Origin: Agromyces sp. G08B096
Lineage (GTDB): Bacteria > Actinomycetota > Actinomycetes > Actinomycetales > Microbacteriaceae
Length of the DNA stretch: 64,000 nucleotides
Assembly: GCF_040267705.1 (NCBI RefSeq)
Contig: NZ_CP158374.1
Location: forward strand, 2,294,001 to 2,358,000
Direction: 5' to 3'
Shown here: positions 1 through 8,779 of the stretch, piece by piece
How the letters are laid out: every line of letters starts with the position of its first letter
Numbering within the stretch: position 1 is the stretch's first letter
Program-made: the position numbers and the translations under genes
The notes under the pieces: model-generated
The model's input: the letters and a program-made list of their open reading frames with translations, nothing else
What the model was told of the DNA's origin: nothing
The model's database searches: none

Positions 1-1921
1 GCGCCACAAGCCCGACGAAGCCGACGACGCCGACCGCCGCCACCGCGGTCGCGGTGAGCGCGACGCTCACCCCGAGCAGCGCGAGCCGCGCCGGACCGAG
101 GCGGACGCCCAGCACCCGCGGCGTGTCGTCGTCGAACGCGAGCAGGTCGAGCTCGCGGCGGCGCGCGGCGAGCAGCGGCACGCTCGCGACCAGCACGACG
201 AGCAGCGGGATGAGCTGCGGGAACGTGCGCCCGTACGTCGAGCCCGACATCCACGTCAGCGCCTTGGCGGCGTTGTAGGGATCGGTCGCGATGATGAGCA
301 TCGAGGTGATCGCCGCGGATGCCGCCGACACGCCCATGCCGATGAGGATGAGCCGGGTGGAGGCGAGCCCGCCCCGGAGCGAGAGCCCGAAGACGACCAC
401 CGCCGACGCGAGCGCGCCCGCGAACCCGCCGAGCGTCACGCCGAGGTGCGTCGCGAGCGGCCAGAGGGTGATGACGAGCACCGCCCCCACGCCCGCGCCG
501 CCCGTCACGCCGAGGATCGCCGGCTCGGCGAGCGGGTTGCGCGAGACCGCCTGCACCGCGGTCCCCGCGAGCGCGAGCGCGGCGCCCGCGAGGATCGCGG
601 CCGCGACTCGGGGCGCGCGCGTGTTCATCACGAAGTCGACGAGCGGCCCCGCCTGGCCGGTGATCCAGTTCAGGATGTCGCCGCCCAGCAGCTTCGCGTC
701 GCCGAGCAGCAGCGAGACGAACGCCACGGCGACGAGCGCGACCGAGGCCGCCACGATGACGAGGATGCGTCCGCGCCTGGACAATCCGCCGCCCACGACG
801 AACCCGGCGCCGGCCTCGTCCGCCGCCCGGGCGCGGAGCGCGAGACCGACGAGGAAGACCGCCCCGAAGATCGTGGTCACCACGCCCGTCGGCACCTCGA
901 CGGCCGCCTGCCCGCCGAACGCGAGGCGCAGGAGCACGTCGGCGCCGAGCACGATGATGACGCCCACGACCGCCGCGGCCGGGATCAGCAGCACGTGGCG
1001 TTGCATGCCGCGCACCCGCTCGGCGATGAGCCGCGTGATGGCCGGCGCCGCGAGGCCCACGAACCCGATCGGCCCGGCGACGGTCACGGCGGCCGCCGAG
1101 AGCAGCACGGCCGCGACGATGCCTCCCGCGCGGATGCGGCCGACCCGGGCGCCGAGGACGCGCGCCTGGTCGTCGCCCAGGGCGACGAGGTCGAACCGCC
1201 GGGCGAAGACGAGGAGCCCCGCCACGGCGAGCAGCACCACGGGCGCGAGCTGGGTCACGGCGTCGAGGCCGGTCTGGGCGAGGGTGCCGTTGCCCCAGGC
1301 GTACAGCCCCGTGGTCCGTTCGGGGAAGAGCAGGAGCAGCATCCAGGTCACCGCCTGCAGCGCGAGCGCGATGGCGGAGCCCGCCAGCACGAGCCGGATG
1401 GTGCCTCCGCCGCCTCGGCCGGCGGACATCGCCATCACGACCGCTGCGGCGGCGAGGCCCCCGGCGAACGCCACGACCCCGCCGCCCGCGGCCGGCAGCA
1501 CCACCCCGAAGGCGGCGACCGCGACCACGGCGACGTACGATCCGGCGTTCACGGCCAGCGTGTCGGGCGAGGCGAGCAGGTTCCGCGAGACCGTCTGCAT
1601 CACGAGCCCCGCCACGCCGAGGCACACGCCGACGAGCACGCCGGCCGCGAGGCGCGGCACCCGTGAGGCCACGAGCACGGCCGCGGACTGGTCGTCGCCG
1701 GCGCCGGCGAGCAGCGCGAGCAGCTCGGGCACGCCGACCGAGGCGGACCCCTGCGTCACGTGCACGGCGGCGAGGAGCGCCGCCGCGACGACGCCGATCG
1801 CGATGAGCGCGATCGCACCGACGCGCGGCGCCCCGGCCGGGGCATCCGTCACCGGTGCGGCGCGGCCGGCCTCGGTCGCCTCGCCCGGGCGCTCAGCCGG
1901 CGAGGGTGGCGACGACCGCAT
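1..1921 (-). CDS. Fused FecCD-type iron-siderophore ABC permease (partial, C-terminus off window)
   Basis: Reading the minus strand from an ATG at 1921 gives an open frame that runs off the left edge (about 640 residues visible). It carries two copies of the FecCD permease signature: PRLAAGVLVG followed by RNLLASP near residue 85, and PRVAAAILAG followed by RNPLAEP near residue 433. This is therefore a tandem fusion of two permease halves (FhuB-like) that normally forms the membrane channel of a ferric-siderophore importer. The ATG overlaps the end of the substrate-binding gene by 29 bases. A GTG at 1852, just before the first hydrophobic stretch, is the alternative start. It is the third gene of the operon and sits under the iron box at 3774-3792. 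The visible part is intact. The siderophore cannot be read from the sequence. Confidence 0.88.
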   Translation of the reverse strand, partial: MRSSPPSPAERPGEATEAGRAAPVTDAPAGAPRVGAIALIAIGVVAAALLAAVHVTQGSASVGVPELLALLAGAGDDQSAAVLVASRVPRLAAGVLVGVCLGVAGLVMQTVSRNLLASPDTLAVNAGSYVAVVAVAAFGVVLPAAGGGVVAFAGGLAAAAVVMAMSAGRGGGGTIRLVLAGSAIALALQAVTWMLLLLFPERTTGLYAWGNGTLAQTGLDAVTQLAPVVLLAVAGLLVFARRFDLVALGDDQARVLGARVGRIRAGGIVAAVLLSAAAVTVAGPIGFVGLAAPAITRLIAERVRGMQRHVLLIPAAAVVGVIIVLGADVLLRLAFGGQAAVEVPTGVVTTIFGAVFLVGLALRARAADEAGAGFVVGGGLSRRGRILVIVAASVALVAVAFVSLLLGDAKLLGGDILNWITGQAGPLVDFVMNTRAPRVAAAILAGAALALAGTAVQAVSRNPLAEPAILGVTGGAGVGAVLVITLWPLATHLGVTLGGFAGALASAVVVFGLSLRGGLASTRLILIGMGVSAASAAITSMLIIATDPYNAAKALTWMSGSTYGRTFPQLIPLLVVLVASVPLLAARRRELDLLAFDDDTPRVLGVRLGPARLALLGVSVALTATAVAAVGVVGFVGLVA

Positions 1922-2876
1922 CGATGTAGTCGTTCATCGAGCTCGGGCCGCCGAACATCCAGATGCCGTCGGGCAGACGGTGCACCGACCCGGACTGCAC
2001 GAAGGGCAGCGACTGCCAGACCGCGTTGCCCGCGAGCTCCTTCTGGTACGGGTCCTGCCCCTCGGCGTCGGAGGCGATGTACAGGAACTCGACGTCGCCG
2101 AGCGCGGTGAGCCCCTCGACGTCGGTCGAGGCGAGGCCGTAGTCGGCATCGCCCTCACCGGTCCAGGCGTTCACCAGGCCGAGCTCCTCCGTCACGTCGG
2201 AGAGGAGCGAGCCCTTGGCGAAGGGGCGGATCGACACCTGGCCGCCCGACGCCCACGCGTCGCTCATCGCGAACGACGCTCCGGCGAGGCCCGCGGCCTC
2301 GAGCGCCTGCCGGCCCTCCTCGACCTTCGCCTCGAACCCGGCGATGAGTTCCTCGCCCTCGGCCTCACGGCCGGTGGCGACGGCGATCTTCTCGAGGTTG
2401 CGCTCCATCTGCCCGATGGCGTCGGAGGCGTCGGCACCGCGCACGACGAGCACGGGCGCGAACTCCTCGATCTGGGAGATCGCCGACTCGGGCAGGTCGG
2501 AGGTGGTCACGACCAGGTCGGGAGCGAGTCCCGCGATCGCGTCGATCGAGGGCTCCCCGCGCGTGCCGACGTCGGTCACGTCGCCCTCGAGCGGCTCGGC
2601 GTGCACCCACGCGGTGTACCCCTCGACGTCGGCGACGCCCACGGGCGTCACGCCGAGCGCGACGAGGTTCTCGACGGTGTTCCACTCGAGCGCGACGATC
2701 TCGTCGGCGGGCTCGGCCAGCTCGATCGTCTCGCCGCGGTCGTCGACGATCGAGATCGCGGCGTCGCCCGCGGCGGCCGGCGTCTCCTCGGTCGTTCCGC
2801 AGCCGGTCAGCAGCAGGGCGGAGCCGGCTGCGACGGCGATGAGGGCGGTGGCACGTGTGCGCATGGTGTCCTTCAT
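1893..2876 (-). CDS. Iron-siderophore ABC substrate-binding lipoprotein
   Basis: A 327-residue Fe3+-siderophore binding lipoprotein (FecB/FepB, periplasmic-binding fold type III). A short basic N-terminus and hydrophobic stretch end in a lipobox LLTGC with the lipidated Cys at about residue 26; a Met at residue 5 is an alternative start. The mature part reads as two lobes joined by a long helix, with the family's typical opening (DDRGETIEL, then DEIVALEW). It would be anchored outside the membrane and pass ferric-siderophore to the fused permease encoded immediately downstream. It lies between the ATPase and permease genes of the same minus-strand operon, 80 bases below the ATPase stop. Ligand unknown. 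Confidence 0.9.
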   Translation of the reverse strand: MKDTMRTRATALIAVAAGSALLLTGCGTTEETPAAAGDAAISIVDDRGETIELAEPADEIVALEWNTVENLVALGVTPVGVADVEGYTAWVHAEPLEGDVTDVGTRGEPSIDAIAGLAPDLVVTTSDLPESAISQIEEFAPVLVVRGADASDAIGQMERNLEKIAVATGREAEGEELIAGFEAKVEEGRQALEAAGLAGASFAMSDAWASGGQVSIRPFAKGSLLSDVTEELGLVNAWTGEGDADYGLASTDVEGLTALGDVEFLYIASDAEGQDPYQKELAGNAVWQSLPFVQSGSVHRLPDGIWMFGGPSSMNDYIDAVVATLAG

Positions 2877-2956
2877 TCGGGCGCTGACGCATGGCGCCGC
2901 GCGCGAGGTGGTGGTGAGGGTGGTCGTGGTCGTGGTGGTGGTGCCGGCGGGCCCGG

Positions 2957-3763
2957 TCAGGCGACGGCGAGGCCGGCGGTCCGCCGGGTGTTGTACCGCC
3001 CGATGGGGCAGGTGGTGATGCAGCCCCGGTCGTCGACGTCGACGTCGACGCGGATGCCGTAGGCCGAGCTCAGCACGTCGCTGACGAGCACCTCGGCGGG
3101 CGTGCCGACGGCGCGCACCCGCCCGGATTCGAGCAGCACGATGCGGTCGGCGACGGCGGCCGCCTGGTCGAGGTCGTGGAGGACGACGCCGATGGTGACG
3201 CCGTGCTCGTCGGCGAGCTCGCGGATCAGGTCGAGCAGCTCGACCTGGTAGCGCAGGTCGAGGTACGTGGTCGGCTCGTCGAGCAGGAGCACCTCGGTGT
3301 CCTGCGCAAGGCAGGCGGCGAGCCAGACCCGCTGCAGCTGGCCGCCGGAGAGCCGGTCGACGGCGTGGCCGGCGAGGGCGGCGACGCCCGTGAGCTCCAT
3401 GGCGCGCTCGACGACGGCGGCGCCGCCCGCGTCGCCCGCGACCCAGCGGCCGCGATGCGGGTGCCGGCCGAACTCGACGAGCTCGCGGACGGTGAGCCCG
3501 CCGGGCGTGGGGCGGCTCTGCGCGAGCAGCGTGACGCGGCGGGCGAATTCCCGCGACCCGAGCGCGCCCGCGTCGGTGCCGTCGTCGAAGGTGACGCGTC
3601 CGGCGTCGGCGCGGTGCAGTCGGGCGAGCGAGCGCAGCAGCGTCGACTTGCCGCTGCCGTTCGGGCCGACGAGCGCGGTGACGCGGCCCGGTTCGAGATG
3701 GATCCGCGCCCCGTGCACCACCGTGCGGCCGTCGTACGAGAGCGTGAGGTCGTCACCGAGCAT
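2957..3763 (-). CDS. Iron-siderophore ABC transporter ATP-binding protein
   Basis: A 268-residue ABC ATPase of the FecE/FepC type. It has Walker A GPNGSGKST (residues 33-41), signature LSGGQLQRV (about 138-146), Walker B VLLLDEPT (about 158-165) and a switch His in VLHDLDQA. It would power ferric-siderophore import through the fused permease. It is the first gene of the operon: its ATG lies 11 bases from a near-consensus iron box, so repression by an iron-loaded DtxR/IdeR regulator is expected. The C-terminus carries an extra tail (CITTCPIGRYN) with two Cys that is not needed for the ATPase fold. Function class is sure; substrate is inferred from context. Confidence 0.92.
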   Translation of the reverse strand: MLGDDLTLSYDGRTVVHGARIHLEPGRVTALVGPNGSGKSTLLRSLARLHRADAGRVTFDDGTDAGALGSREFARRVTLLAQSRPTPGGLTVRELVEFGRHPHRGRWVAGDAGGAAVVERAMELTGVAALAGHAVDRLSGGQLQRVWLAACLAQDTEVLLLDEPTTYLDLRYQVELLDLIRELADEHGVTIGVVLHDLDQAAAVADRIVLLESGRVRAVGTPAEVLVSDVLSSAYGIRVDVDVDDRGCITTCPIGRYNTRRTAGLAVA

Positions 3764-3773
3764 GGACCCAACT

Positions 3774-3792
3774 ATAGGTGAGGCTTACCTAA
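3774..3792 (-). promoter_or_regulatory. DtxR/IdeR-type iron box
   Basis: The 19 bases ATAGGTGAGGCTTACCTAA match 16 of 19 positions of the DtxR/IdeR consensus TTAGGTTAGSCTAACCTAA and form an imperfect palindrome. It ends 10 bases before the ATG of the siderophore-uptake ATPase, overlapping where its promoter or leader must lie. An iron-loaded regulator bound here would block transcription of the uptake operon. Confidence 0.85.
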
Positions 3793-3844
3793 CTGCAAAC
3801 TCGGATGACGCTCCGCTGCGACTCCTCGCACCGGTCCGCCGGTG

Positions 3845-5278
3845 TCACCACACCGGAGGACGGCGGCGCCCGCGCCGCGCGGCCCGCTCGAGCTGAGCAC
3901 CGAGCGCGAAGAGCGTCGACTCCCCTCCCGGCCGGCCGATCAGCTGCACGCCCATCGGCAGTCCGGTCGACGTCTCATCGACCGGCACCGTGATCGCGGG
4001 CAGCCCCGACACGTTCACGAACGACGTGAACGGCGTGAACGCCACCTGCTGGGCGAAGTTCCGCTCGCCGTCGCCCGCGTCGTACCAGCCGACGGGTCGC
4101 GGCGTCATCGCCAGCGCCGGCGTGAGGACGGCGTCGAACGGCGCGAACCGGCGGATCACCCGCTGTTCGAACCCGGCGAGCCACGCGAGCGCCTCCGCGA
4201 GCGTCCGCGCCGGCAGCGCCCGACCCCGTTCGACGAGCCAGCGCGTGAGCGGCTCGAGCAGCTCGATCGCGGCGCCGTCGACGGGGATGGTGGCCGCGCC
4301 CGCCTGCCACACCGCCCGGAACGCCTCGGCGTACCCGGGCTCCGGCGCCGGCGCCATCGCCTCGATGCCGTGACCCGCGCGGTCGAGCAGCTCGATCGCC
4401 CGGTCGAGCGCGGCCCGGGCCTCCGGCTCGATCTCGATGTCGGTGAAATCGTCCCACGGCGAGTCCGTCATGACGCCCACCTGGAACCGCCCCTCGCCGC
4501 GGATCGCCGCACCGAGGAAGGGTCCGTCCTCGCCCGGCGCCCGCACGGCGAACGGATGCCTCGCCGGATAGCCGGCCGGCGCCACGAGCCCGTCGAGCAG
4601 CAGCGCCGCATCGGCGACCGTCCGCGCGATCGGGCCGGCGACGCCGAGACCCGCGAGGCTCGCGAGCCCGGAGCCGGCCGGCACCCGGCCGCGCGAGGGC
4701 TTCACGCCGACGAGTCCGCAGGAGGCGGCGGGGATGCGGATCGAGCCGCCGCCGTCGGACCCCGGCGCGAACGGCAGCAGCCCCGCCGCCACGGCGGCCG
4801 CCGCTCCCCCGCTCGACCCGCCGGCGCCGAGCGAGAGGTCCCACGGGTTCCGTGCGGCGGGCACCGCCGGCCCCTCCGTGTACGACGGCATGCCGAACTC
4901 GGGTGTCGCGGTCTTGCCGAGGCTCACTGCGCCCGCCTCGTCGACGGTGCGCACGAGCTCATCCGACTCCTCGGGCACGAAGTCGGCGAACGCCTGCGAT
5001 CCGAACCGCGCCGGCACCCCGGCCCGGAGGTGGAGATCCTTGTCGGCGAGCGGCATCCCCCAGAGCGGCGCCGCCTTCGGCACCTGCCGTTCGACGAGGT
5101 CGGCGCGTTCGAGCGCGCGCTCGGCGTCGACGTGCGCGAACGCCCCGACGCGCGGCCCGAGTCGATCGATGCGGTCGAGGAAGTGCCGGGCGGCCTCGTG
5201 CGGCGACACCTCCCCGCGCTGCAGCAGCTGGTGCAGTTCGAGGGCCGTGTACTCGTGCAGCTCGTCGACGTCGGTCAC
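3845..5278 (-). CDS. Amidase (amidase-signature family)
   Basis: A 477-residue amidase-signature hydrolase, usual full length. The Ser-cisSer-Lys catalytic set is visible: Lys in LADKDLHLRAG, the Gly/Ser-rich GAGGSSGGAAAAVAAG, then GSDGGGSIRIPA with the nucleophilic Ser region. It hydrolyses a carboxamide in the cytoplasm. The family includes AtzF, GatA and many broad-range amidases, and the substrate cannot be told. It does not sit with gatB/gatC, so it is probably not the tRNA amidotransferase subunit. It stands alone on the minus strand, separated from the acetyltransferase gene by a hairpin at 5300-5323. Confidence 0.85.
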   Translation of the reverse strand: MTDVDELHEYTALELHQLLQRGEVSPHEAARHFLDRIDRLGPRVGAFAHVDAERALERADLVERQVPKAAPLWGMPLADKDLHLRAGVPARFGSQAFADFVPEESDELVRTVDEAGAVSLGKTATPEFGMPSYTEGPAVPAARNPWDLSLGAGGSSGGAAAAVAAGLLPFAPGSDGGGSIRIPAASCGLVGVKPSRGRVPAGSGLASLAGLGVAGPIARTVADAALLLDGLVAPAGYPARHPFAVRAPGEDGPFLGAAIRGEGRFQVGVMTDSPWDDFTDIEIEPEARAALDRAIELLDRAGHGIEAMAPAPEPGYAEAFRAVWQAGAATIPVDGAAIELLEPLTRWLVERGRALPARTLAEALAWLAGFEQRVIRRFAPFDAVLTPALAMTPRPVGWYDAGDGERNFAQQVAFTPFTSFVNVSGLPAITVPVDETSTGLPMGVQLIGRPGGESTLFALGAQLERAARRGRRRPPVW

Positions 5279-5299
5279 CCGTCGAGCCTACGACCGCGA

Positions 5300-5323
5300 C
5301 GGATGCCCCGGCCGAGGCATCCG
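5300..5323 (-). terminator. Hairpin between acetyltransferase and amidase genes
   Basis: CGGATGCC and GGCATCCG form an 8-bp stem around an 8-base loop. It lies 5 bases past the stop of the minus-strand acetyltransferase gene. No U-tract follows. It uses the same GGATGCC stem as other hairpins in the window. Confidence 0.5.
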
Positions 5324-5327
5324 CTCG

Positions 5328-5912
5328 CTACTCGCCCTTCAGCGACTTCTGCAGCAGCACCGTGCCGAGCCACCGGTCGAACTTGAAGCCGACCTTGCCC
5401 ATGCGCCCGATCTCGGTGAAGCCGAACTTCTCGTGCAGCGCGAGCGACGCGTCGGCGCCCTGGTCGGCGATCACGGCGATCATCTCCTTCAGCCCGGCCT
5501 GCTTCGAGCGGGCGATGAGCTCGGCGAGGAGCACCGTGCCGAGCCCCTTTCCAGAGGCGGCGGGCCCGAGGTAGATGGAGTTCTCGACGGTGTACCGGTA
5601 GGCGCGCTTGGGTTTCCAGGGCGCGACGAGGGCGTAGCCGAGCAATTGGCCGCGCGGCGACTCGGCCACGAGGAAGGGCATGCCGAGTTTCTCGAGGTGG
5701 GCGAACTTCTGCTTCCACTCGCGGAGGGTCATCGCGTCCTCGTCGAACGTGACGGTGGAGTTCGCGACGTAGTGGTTGTAGATCTCGCGGACCGCGGGCA
5801 GGTCGGCGACGCGCGCGTCGCGGATCGTGTACTCGAAGGGCGCCTCGGGCGGCTCGGGCCGCCGAAGGTGCGGCGGCGGCACCCGGTGTGCCTGGTATTC
5901 CTCCTCGAGCAT
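5328..5912 (-). CDS. GNAT-family N-acetyltransferase (phosphinothricin-acetyltransferase-like)
   Basis: A 194-residue protein. A short N-terminal extension is followed by a GNAT domain starting at YTIRDARVADLPAV. The segment IYNHYVANSTVTFDEDAMT is typical of the PAT/Bar subgroup (amine acetylation with acetyl-CoA), and ASGKGLGTVLL supplies the pyrophosphate-binding turn. The C-terminus reads FDRWLGTVLLQ, also common in this subgroup. The acceptor is unknown; family members act on phosphinothricin, methionine sulfoximine or other amino-acid analogues. It is a single gene followed by a hairpin. Start chosen at the only ATG preceding the family-typical N-terminus. Confidence 0.8.
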   Translation of the reverse strand: MLEEEYQAHRVPPPHLRRPEPPEAPFEYTIRDARVADLPAVREIYNHYVANSTVTFDEDAMTLREWKQKFAHLEKLGMPFLVAESPRGQLLGYALVAPWKPKRAYRYTVENSIYLGPAASGKGLGTVLLAELIARSKQAGLKEMIAVIADQGADASLALHEKFGFTEIGRMGKVGFKFDRWLGTVLLQKSLKGE

Positions 5913-5957
5913 GGCGCCACGATACTCCGCGCGTGTGTCGGGCGGATGACGCGCGCG

Positions 5958-6647
5958 TCAGTGCTCGGCGATCGCCCAGTCGACCGGCTCGGCGCCCTGC
6001 TCGGCGAGCAGCGCATTGGCCCGGCTGAACGGCTTCGAGCCGAAGAACCCGCGCGACGCCGACAGCGGGCTGGGGTGCACCGACTCGATCACGGGGGTGT
6101 CGCCGAGCATCGGCCGGAGCCCCTGCGCGTCGCGACCCCAGAGGATCGCCACGAGCGGCGTGCCGCGCTCGACCAGCACCCGGATCGCGTGGTCGGTGAC
6201 CCGCTCCCATCCCTTGCCGCGGTGCGATGCGGGCGTGCCGGGCCGCACGGTGAGCACCCGGTTCAGCAGCATCACGCCGTTGCGGCTCCACGCGCCGAGG
6301 TCGCCGTGCTGGGGCGGCTGCACGCCGATGTCGTCGGCGAGCTCGCGGTAGATGTTCGCGAGGCTCCGCGGAATCGGGCGCACGTGCGCCTCCACCGCGA
6401 ACGACAATCCGATGGGATGTCCCGGCGTCGGGTACGGGTCCTGACCGACGATGAGCACGCGCACCCGGTCGAGCGGCTGCGAGAACGCGCGGAGGACCCG
6501 GTCGCCGGCCGGCAGGTAGCCGCGTCCCGCGGCGACCTCGGCGCGCAGGAACTCGCCCATGCGGGCGATGTCGGCGGCCACGGGCGCGAGCGCGGCGGCC
6601 CAGCCGGGGTCGATGAGCCCGGCCCCGGCGAGCTCGTCGAGGGTCAT
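5958..6647 (-). CDS. ung: Uracil-DNA glycosylase
   Basis: A 229-residue family-1 uracil-DNA glycosylase that removes uracil from DNA by cutting the N-glycosidic bond at the start of base-excision repair. The water-activating loop GQDPYP is at residues 68-73 (catalytic Asp70). The DNA-binding loop [10 protein letters not shown] with the catalytic His lies near the C-terminus, and the uracil-recognition region includes the [10 protein letters not shown] strand. The start is the ATG at 6647. A GTG at 6662 overlaps the upstream stop as GTGA and would add five residues; it is the likely alternative if translation is coupled. It is the last gene of a minus-strand run. Confidence 0.95.
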   Translation of the reverse strand: MTLDELAGAGLIDPGWAAALAPVAADIARMGEFLRAEVAAGRGYLPAGDRVLRAFSQPLDRVRVLIVGQDPYPTPGHPIGLSFAVEAHVRPIPRSLANIYRELADDIGVQPPQHGDLGAWSRNGVMLLNRVLTVRPGTPASHRGKGWERVTDHAIRVLVERGTPLVAILWGRDAQGLRPMLGDTPVIESVHPSPLSASRGFFGSKPFSRANALLAEQGAEPVDWAIAEH

Positions 6648-6658
6648 GGGCACGGCGG

Positions 6659-7174
6659 TCACGCGCCCATGGCGACGGGCGGCCGCGCCGACCACGGGAA
6701 GACGATCCAGTCCGAGGTCTCGCGGTAGGCGAAGTCGGGCACGAGCACGGTGCGGGGCTTCACGTAGAGGGTGGCACTGCGCACCTCGGCGCCCGCCTCG
6801 CCGAGCAGGTCGACGACCTTCGCGAGCGTGCGGCCGGAGTCGGAGACGTCGTCGACGAGGAGCACGCGCTTGCCCGCGACCGCGGGCACGTCGAGCATCG
6901 GCGGGTGCAGCACGGGCTCGGGCAGCCGCTCGTCGACGCCCGTGTAGAACTCGACGTTGATCGAGCCGCACTGCTTGGTGCCGAGCGCGTACGCGATGGC
7001 GCCGGCCAGCAGCAGCCCGCCCCGCGCGATGGCGATCACGAGGTCGGGTCGGTAGCCGGAGGCGAGGACGTCGCCCGCGAGCGCGCGGGCGGCGTCGCCG
7101 AACTCATCCCAGCCGAGGATCTCGCGGCGCACCTCGTCGGTGCCCGTGGCCGCGTCGTTCGCGTCGAAGCTCAT
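6659..7174 (-). CDS. Phosphoribosyltransferase (xanthine/hypoxanthine type)
   Basis: A 171-residue type-I phosphoribosyltransferase. The PRPP-binding loop [14 protein letters not shown] is at residues 104-117 and the hydrophobic [11 protein letters not shown] at about 49-58. Such enzymes condense a purine base with PRPP to the nucleotide. Length and motifs fit the bacterial xanthine/hypoxanthine-guanine branch, but the base specificity is not certain. It overlaps the glycosylase gene by the GTGA arrangement if that gene uses the GTG start, so the two may be co-translated. Confidence 0.8.
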   Translation of the reverse strand: MSFDANDAATGTDEVRREILGWDEFGDAARALAGDVLASGYRPDLVIAIARGGLLLAGAIAYALGTKQCGSINVEFYTGVDERLPEPVLHPPMLDVPAVAGKRVLLVDDVSDSGRTLAKVVDLLGEAGAEVRSATLYVKPRTVLVPDFAYRETSDWIVFPWSARPPVAMGA

Positions 7175-7183
7175 GCAGCCAGG

Positions 7184-7951
7184 CTAACCGCCGCTGCCGC
7201 GACCTTCCGACGGGTCCGCGGCGGGCTCGTCCTCGCCGGAGACCGCCTCGGCGGGCAGGCCGGCCGGGTGCACCTCGTGCGGGGCATCCGGCGCGCCGTG
7301 GTGCCGGAGGCTGGAGATCCGTTCGTTCAGCAGCGAGATGATCGTCGCCGACGCGGTGCCGACGATCGCGATGCCGCCCGCCATCAGCATCACCGCGTAC
7401 ACGCGGCCTGCAGCGGTGATCGGATACATGTCGCCGTAGCCGACCGTCGCGATGGTGACGATCGCCCACCAGATGGCGTCGCCGAACGTCACGATGGTGG
7501 CGCCGTCGGCATCGCGCTCGGCGTTCAACGTCGCGAGGGCGATGAAGTAGACGAACACGATCGCGTACGACGCCGCGTAGATGACGAGGCGGGTCCTGAC
7601 CGCTGCACCGCTCCGGCGCTGCAGGTACGGGATGTTCCGCAGCAGGGCGAGCACCCGGAACGCCCGAAACACAGGCAGCAGCGCCGAGAGCACGTCGACC
7701 GGATGCGTCGCGGCGAACCGCCATCGGTCGCCCCGCGGCGTCAGGGCGATCCGCACGACGACGTCGACGACGAACACGAACCACGAGGCGACCAGCGCGA
7801 CGGCGGTGCCGGCCCGCCAGACGGGGTCGTCGCCGAGCACCCAGACGGAGTACGCGACGATGAACGCCAGGCCCAGCACGACGAGCGGCACCGTGGTGAC
7901 GCGCTCCCACGCGTCTCGCCGGGGCGCAGGTCGCAGCGGGCGGGCGCTCAC
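7184..7951 (-). CDS. Potassium channel family protein (ion transporter fold)
   Basis: A 255-residue membrane protein from a GTG start. Four hydrophobic segments lie in the first 110 residues, including an arginine-bearing S4-like stretch (FRAFRVLALLRN). A pore module follows, with selectivity filter TVGYGD at residues 169-174 between two more membrane helices. This is the six-helix voltage-gated-like potassium channel plan. The C-terminus is short, acidic and has no RCK domain. The GTG overlaps the stop of the upstream SDR gene as GTGA, implying translational coupling. Ion selectivity is inferred from the filter only. Confidence 0.88.
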   Translation of the reverse strand: MSARPLRPAPRRDAWERVTTVPLVVLGLAFIVAYSVWVLGDDPVWRAGTAVALVASWFVFVVDVVVRIALTPRGDRWRFAATHPVDVLSALLPVFRAFRVLALLRNIPYLQRRSGAAVRTRLVIYAASYAIVFVYFIALATLNAERDADGATIVTFGDAIWWAIVTIATVGYGDMYPITAAGRVYAVMLMAGGIAIVGTASATIISLLNERISSLRHHGAPDAPHEVHPAGLPAEAVSGEDEPAADPSEGRGSGG

Positions 7952-8736
7952 CCGGCTCGCCCGCCCCGCACGGTGAGGGGTCCCTTGGCGACGAGATGCG
8001 GCGCGGACTGCGCCACGGGCTTCACGACGATGAGATCGAGGTCGACGTGGCGGGGTTTGCCGATCGCGTCGGCGATGACCGCGGCGACGTCTTCGGCGAC
8101 GAGCGGCTCGGGCACGCCCTCGTAGACGGCCTCCGCCCGCTCGCGGTCGCCGCCGAAGCGGACCAGCGCGAACTCGTCGGTCTTGACCATGCCGGGTGCG
8201 ACCTCGATCACGCGGACGGGCTCGCCGTTCAGCTCCAGCCGGAGCACCGCCGTCAGCGCGTGCTCGGCGAACTTCGCGGCGTTGTACCCGCCGCCGCCCA
8301 CGTAGGCGACATGGCCCGCGATGGAGGTCACCGTCACGATGTCGGCGACGCCGCGCTCCTCCGCGCCCGCGCGGAGCAGTGGCAGCAGGGCGCTCGTGAC
8401 GCGCTTCGTGCCGAGCACGTTCACGCGGAACATCCACTCCCAGTCGGCGTCGTCCGACGCCTCGACGGAGGCCAGCCCTTTCGCGCCCCCGGCGTTGTTC
8501 ACCAGCGCGTGGACCGGACCGGTGGCGGCCAGGTGCTCGGCGAGCCGCGCCACGTCGTCGGGCTCGGTCACGTCGGCCCGGAACACGGATGCCCCGGTCT
8601 CCTCGGCGAGCGCGCGGAGCCGGTCCTCCCGCCGAGCGACGCCGACGACGTCCCAGCCGGCGGCCCGGAGCGCCCGCACCGTCGCCTCGCCGATGCCCGA
8701 ACTCGCTCCTGTGACCACCGCGCGCAGACCGTCCAT
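7948..8736 (-). CDS. Short-chain dehydrogenase/reductase
   Basis: A 262-residue classical SDR oxidoreductase. The cofactor motif TGASSGIG is at residues 9-16, followed by NNAGG and a catalytic Ser-Tyr-Lys region (VTSIAGHVAYVGG, then YNAAK). It is NAD(P)-dependent and cytoplasmic. The residues at the end of the second strand (GVARREDRL) favour NADPH. The substrate is unknown; it resembles the YdfG/serine-dehydrogenase-like subgroup by length. Start is the ATG directly before DGLRAVVTG. It begins the minus-strand run with the channel gene and is divergent from the acyltransferase gene 43 bases away. Confidence 0.88.
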   Translation of the reverse strand: MDGLRAVVTGASSGIGEATVRALRAAGWDVVGVARREDRLRALAEETGASVFRADVTEPDDVARLAEHLAATGPVHALVNNAGGAKGLASVEASDDADWEWMFRVNVLGTKRVTSALLPLLRAGAEERGVADIVTVTSIAGHVAYVGGGGYNAAKFAEHALTAVLRLELNGEPVRVIEVAPGMVKTDEFALVRFGGDRERAEAVYEGVPEPLVAEDVAAVIADAIGKPRHVDLDLIVVKPVAQSAPHLVAKGPLTVRGGRAG

Positions 8737-8779
8737 GCGCCCATTCTGCCGTGCGGCGACGGTACGGGAGAATGGGTCG

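Noticed and set aside
291-3062. Long plus-strand open frames opposite the iron-transport genes
   Set aside because: They are antisense to well-supported genes, are rich in Arg/Ser/Pro/Thr low-complexity composition, and have no motifs; typical of high-GC antisense frames.
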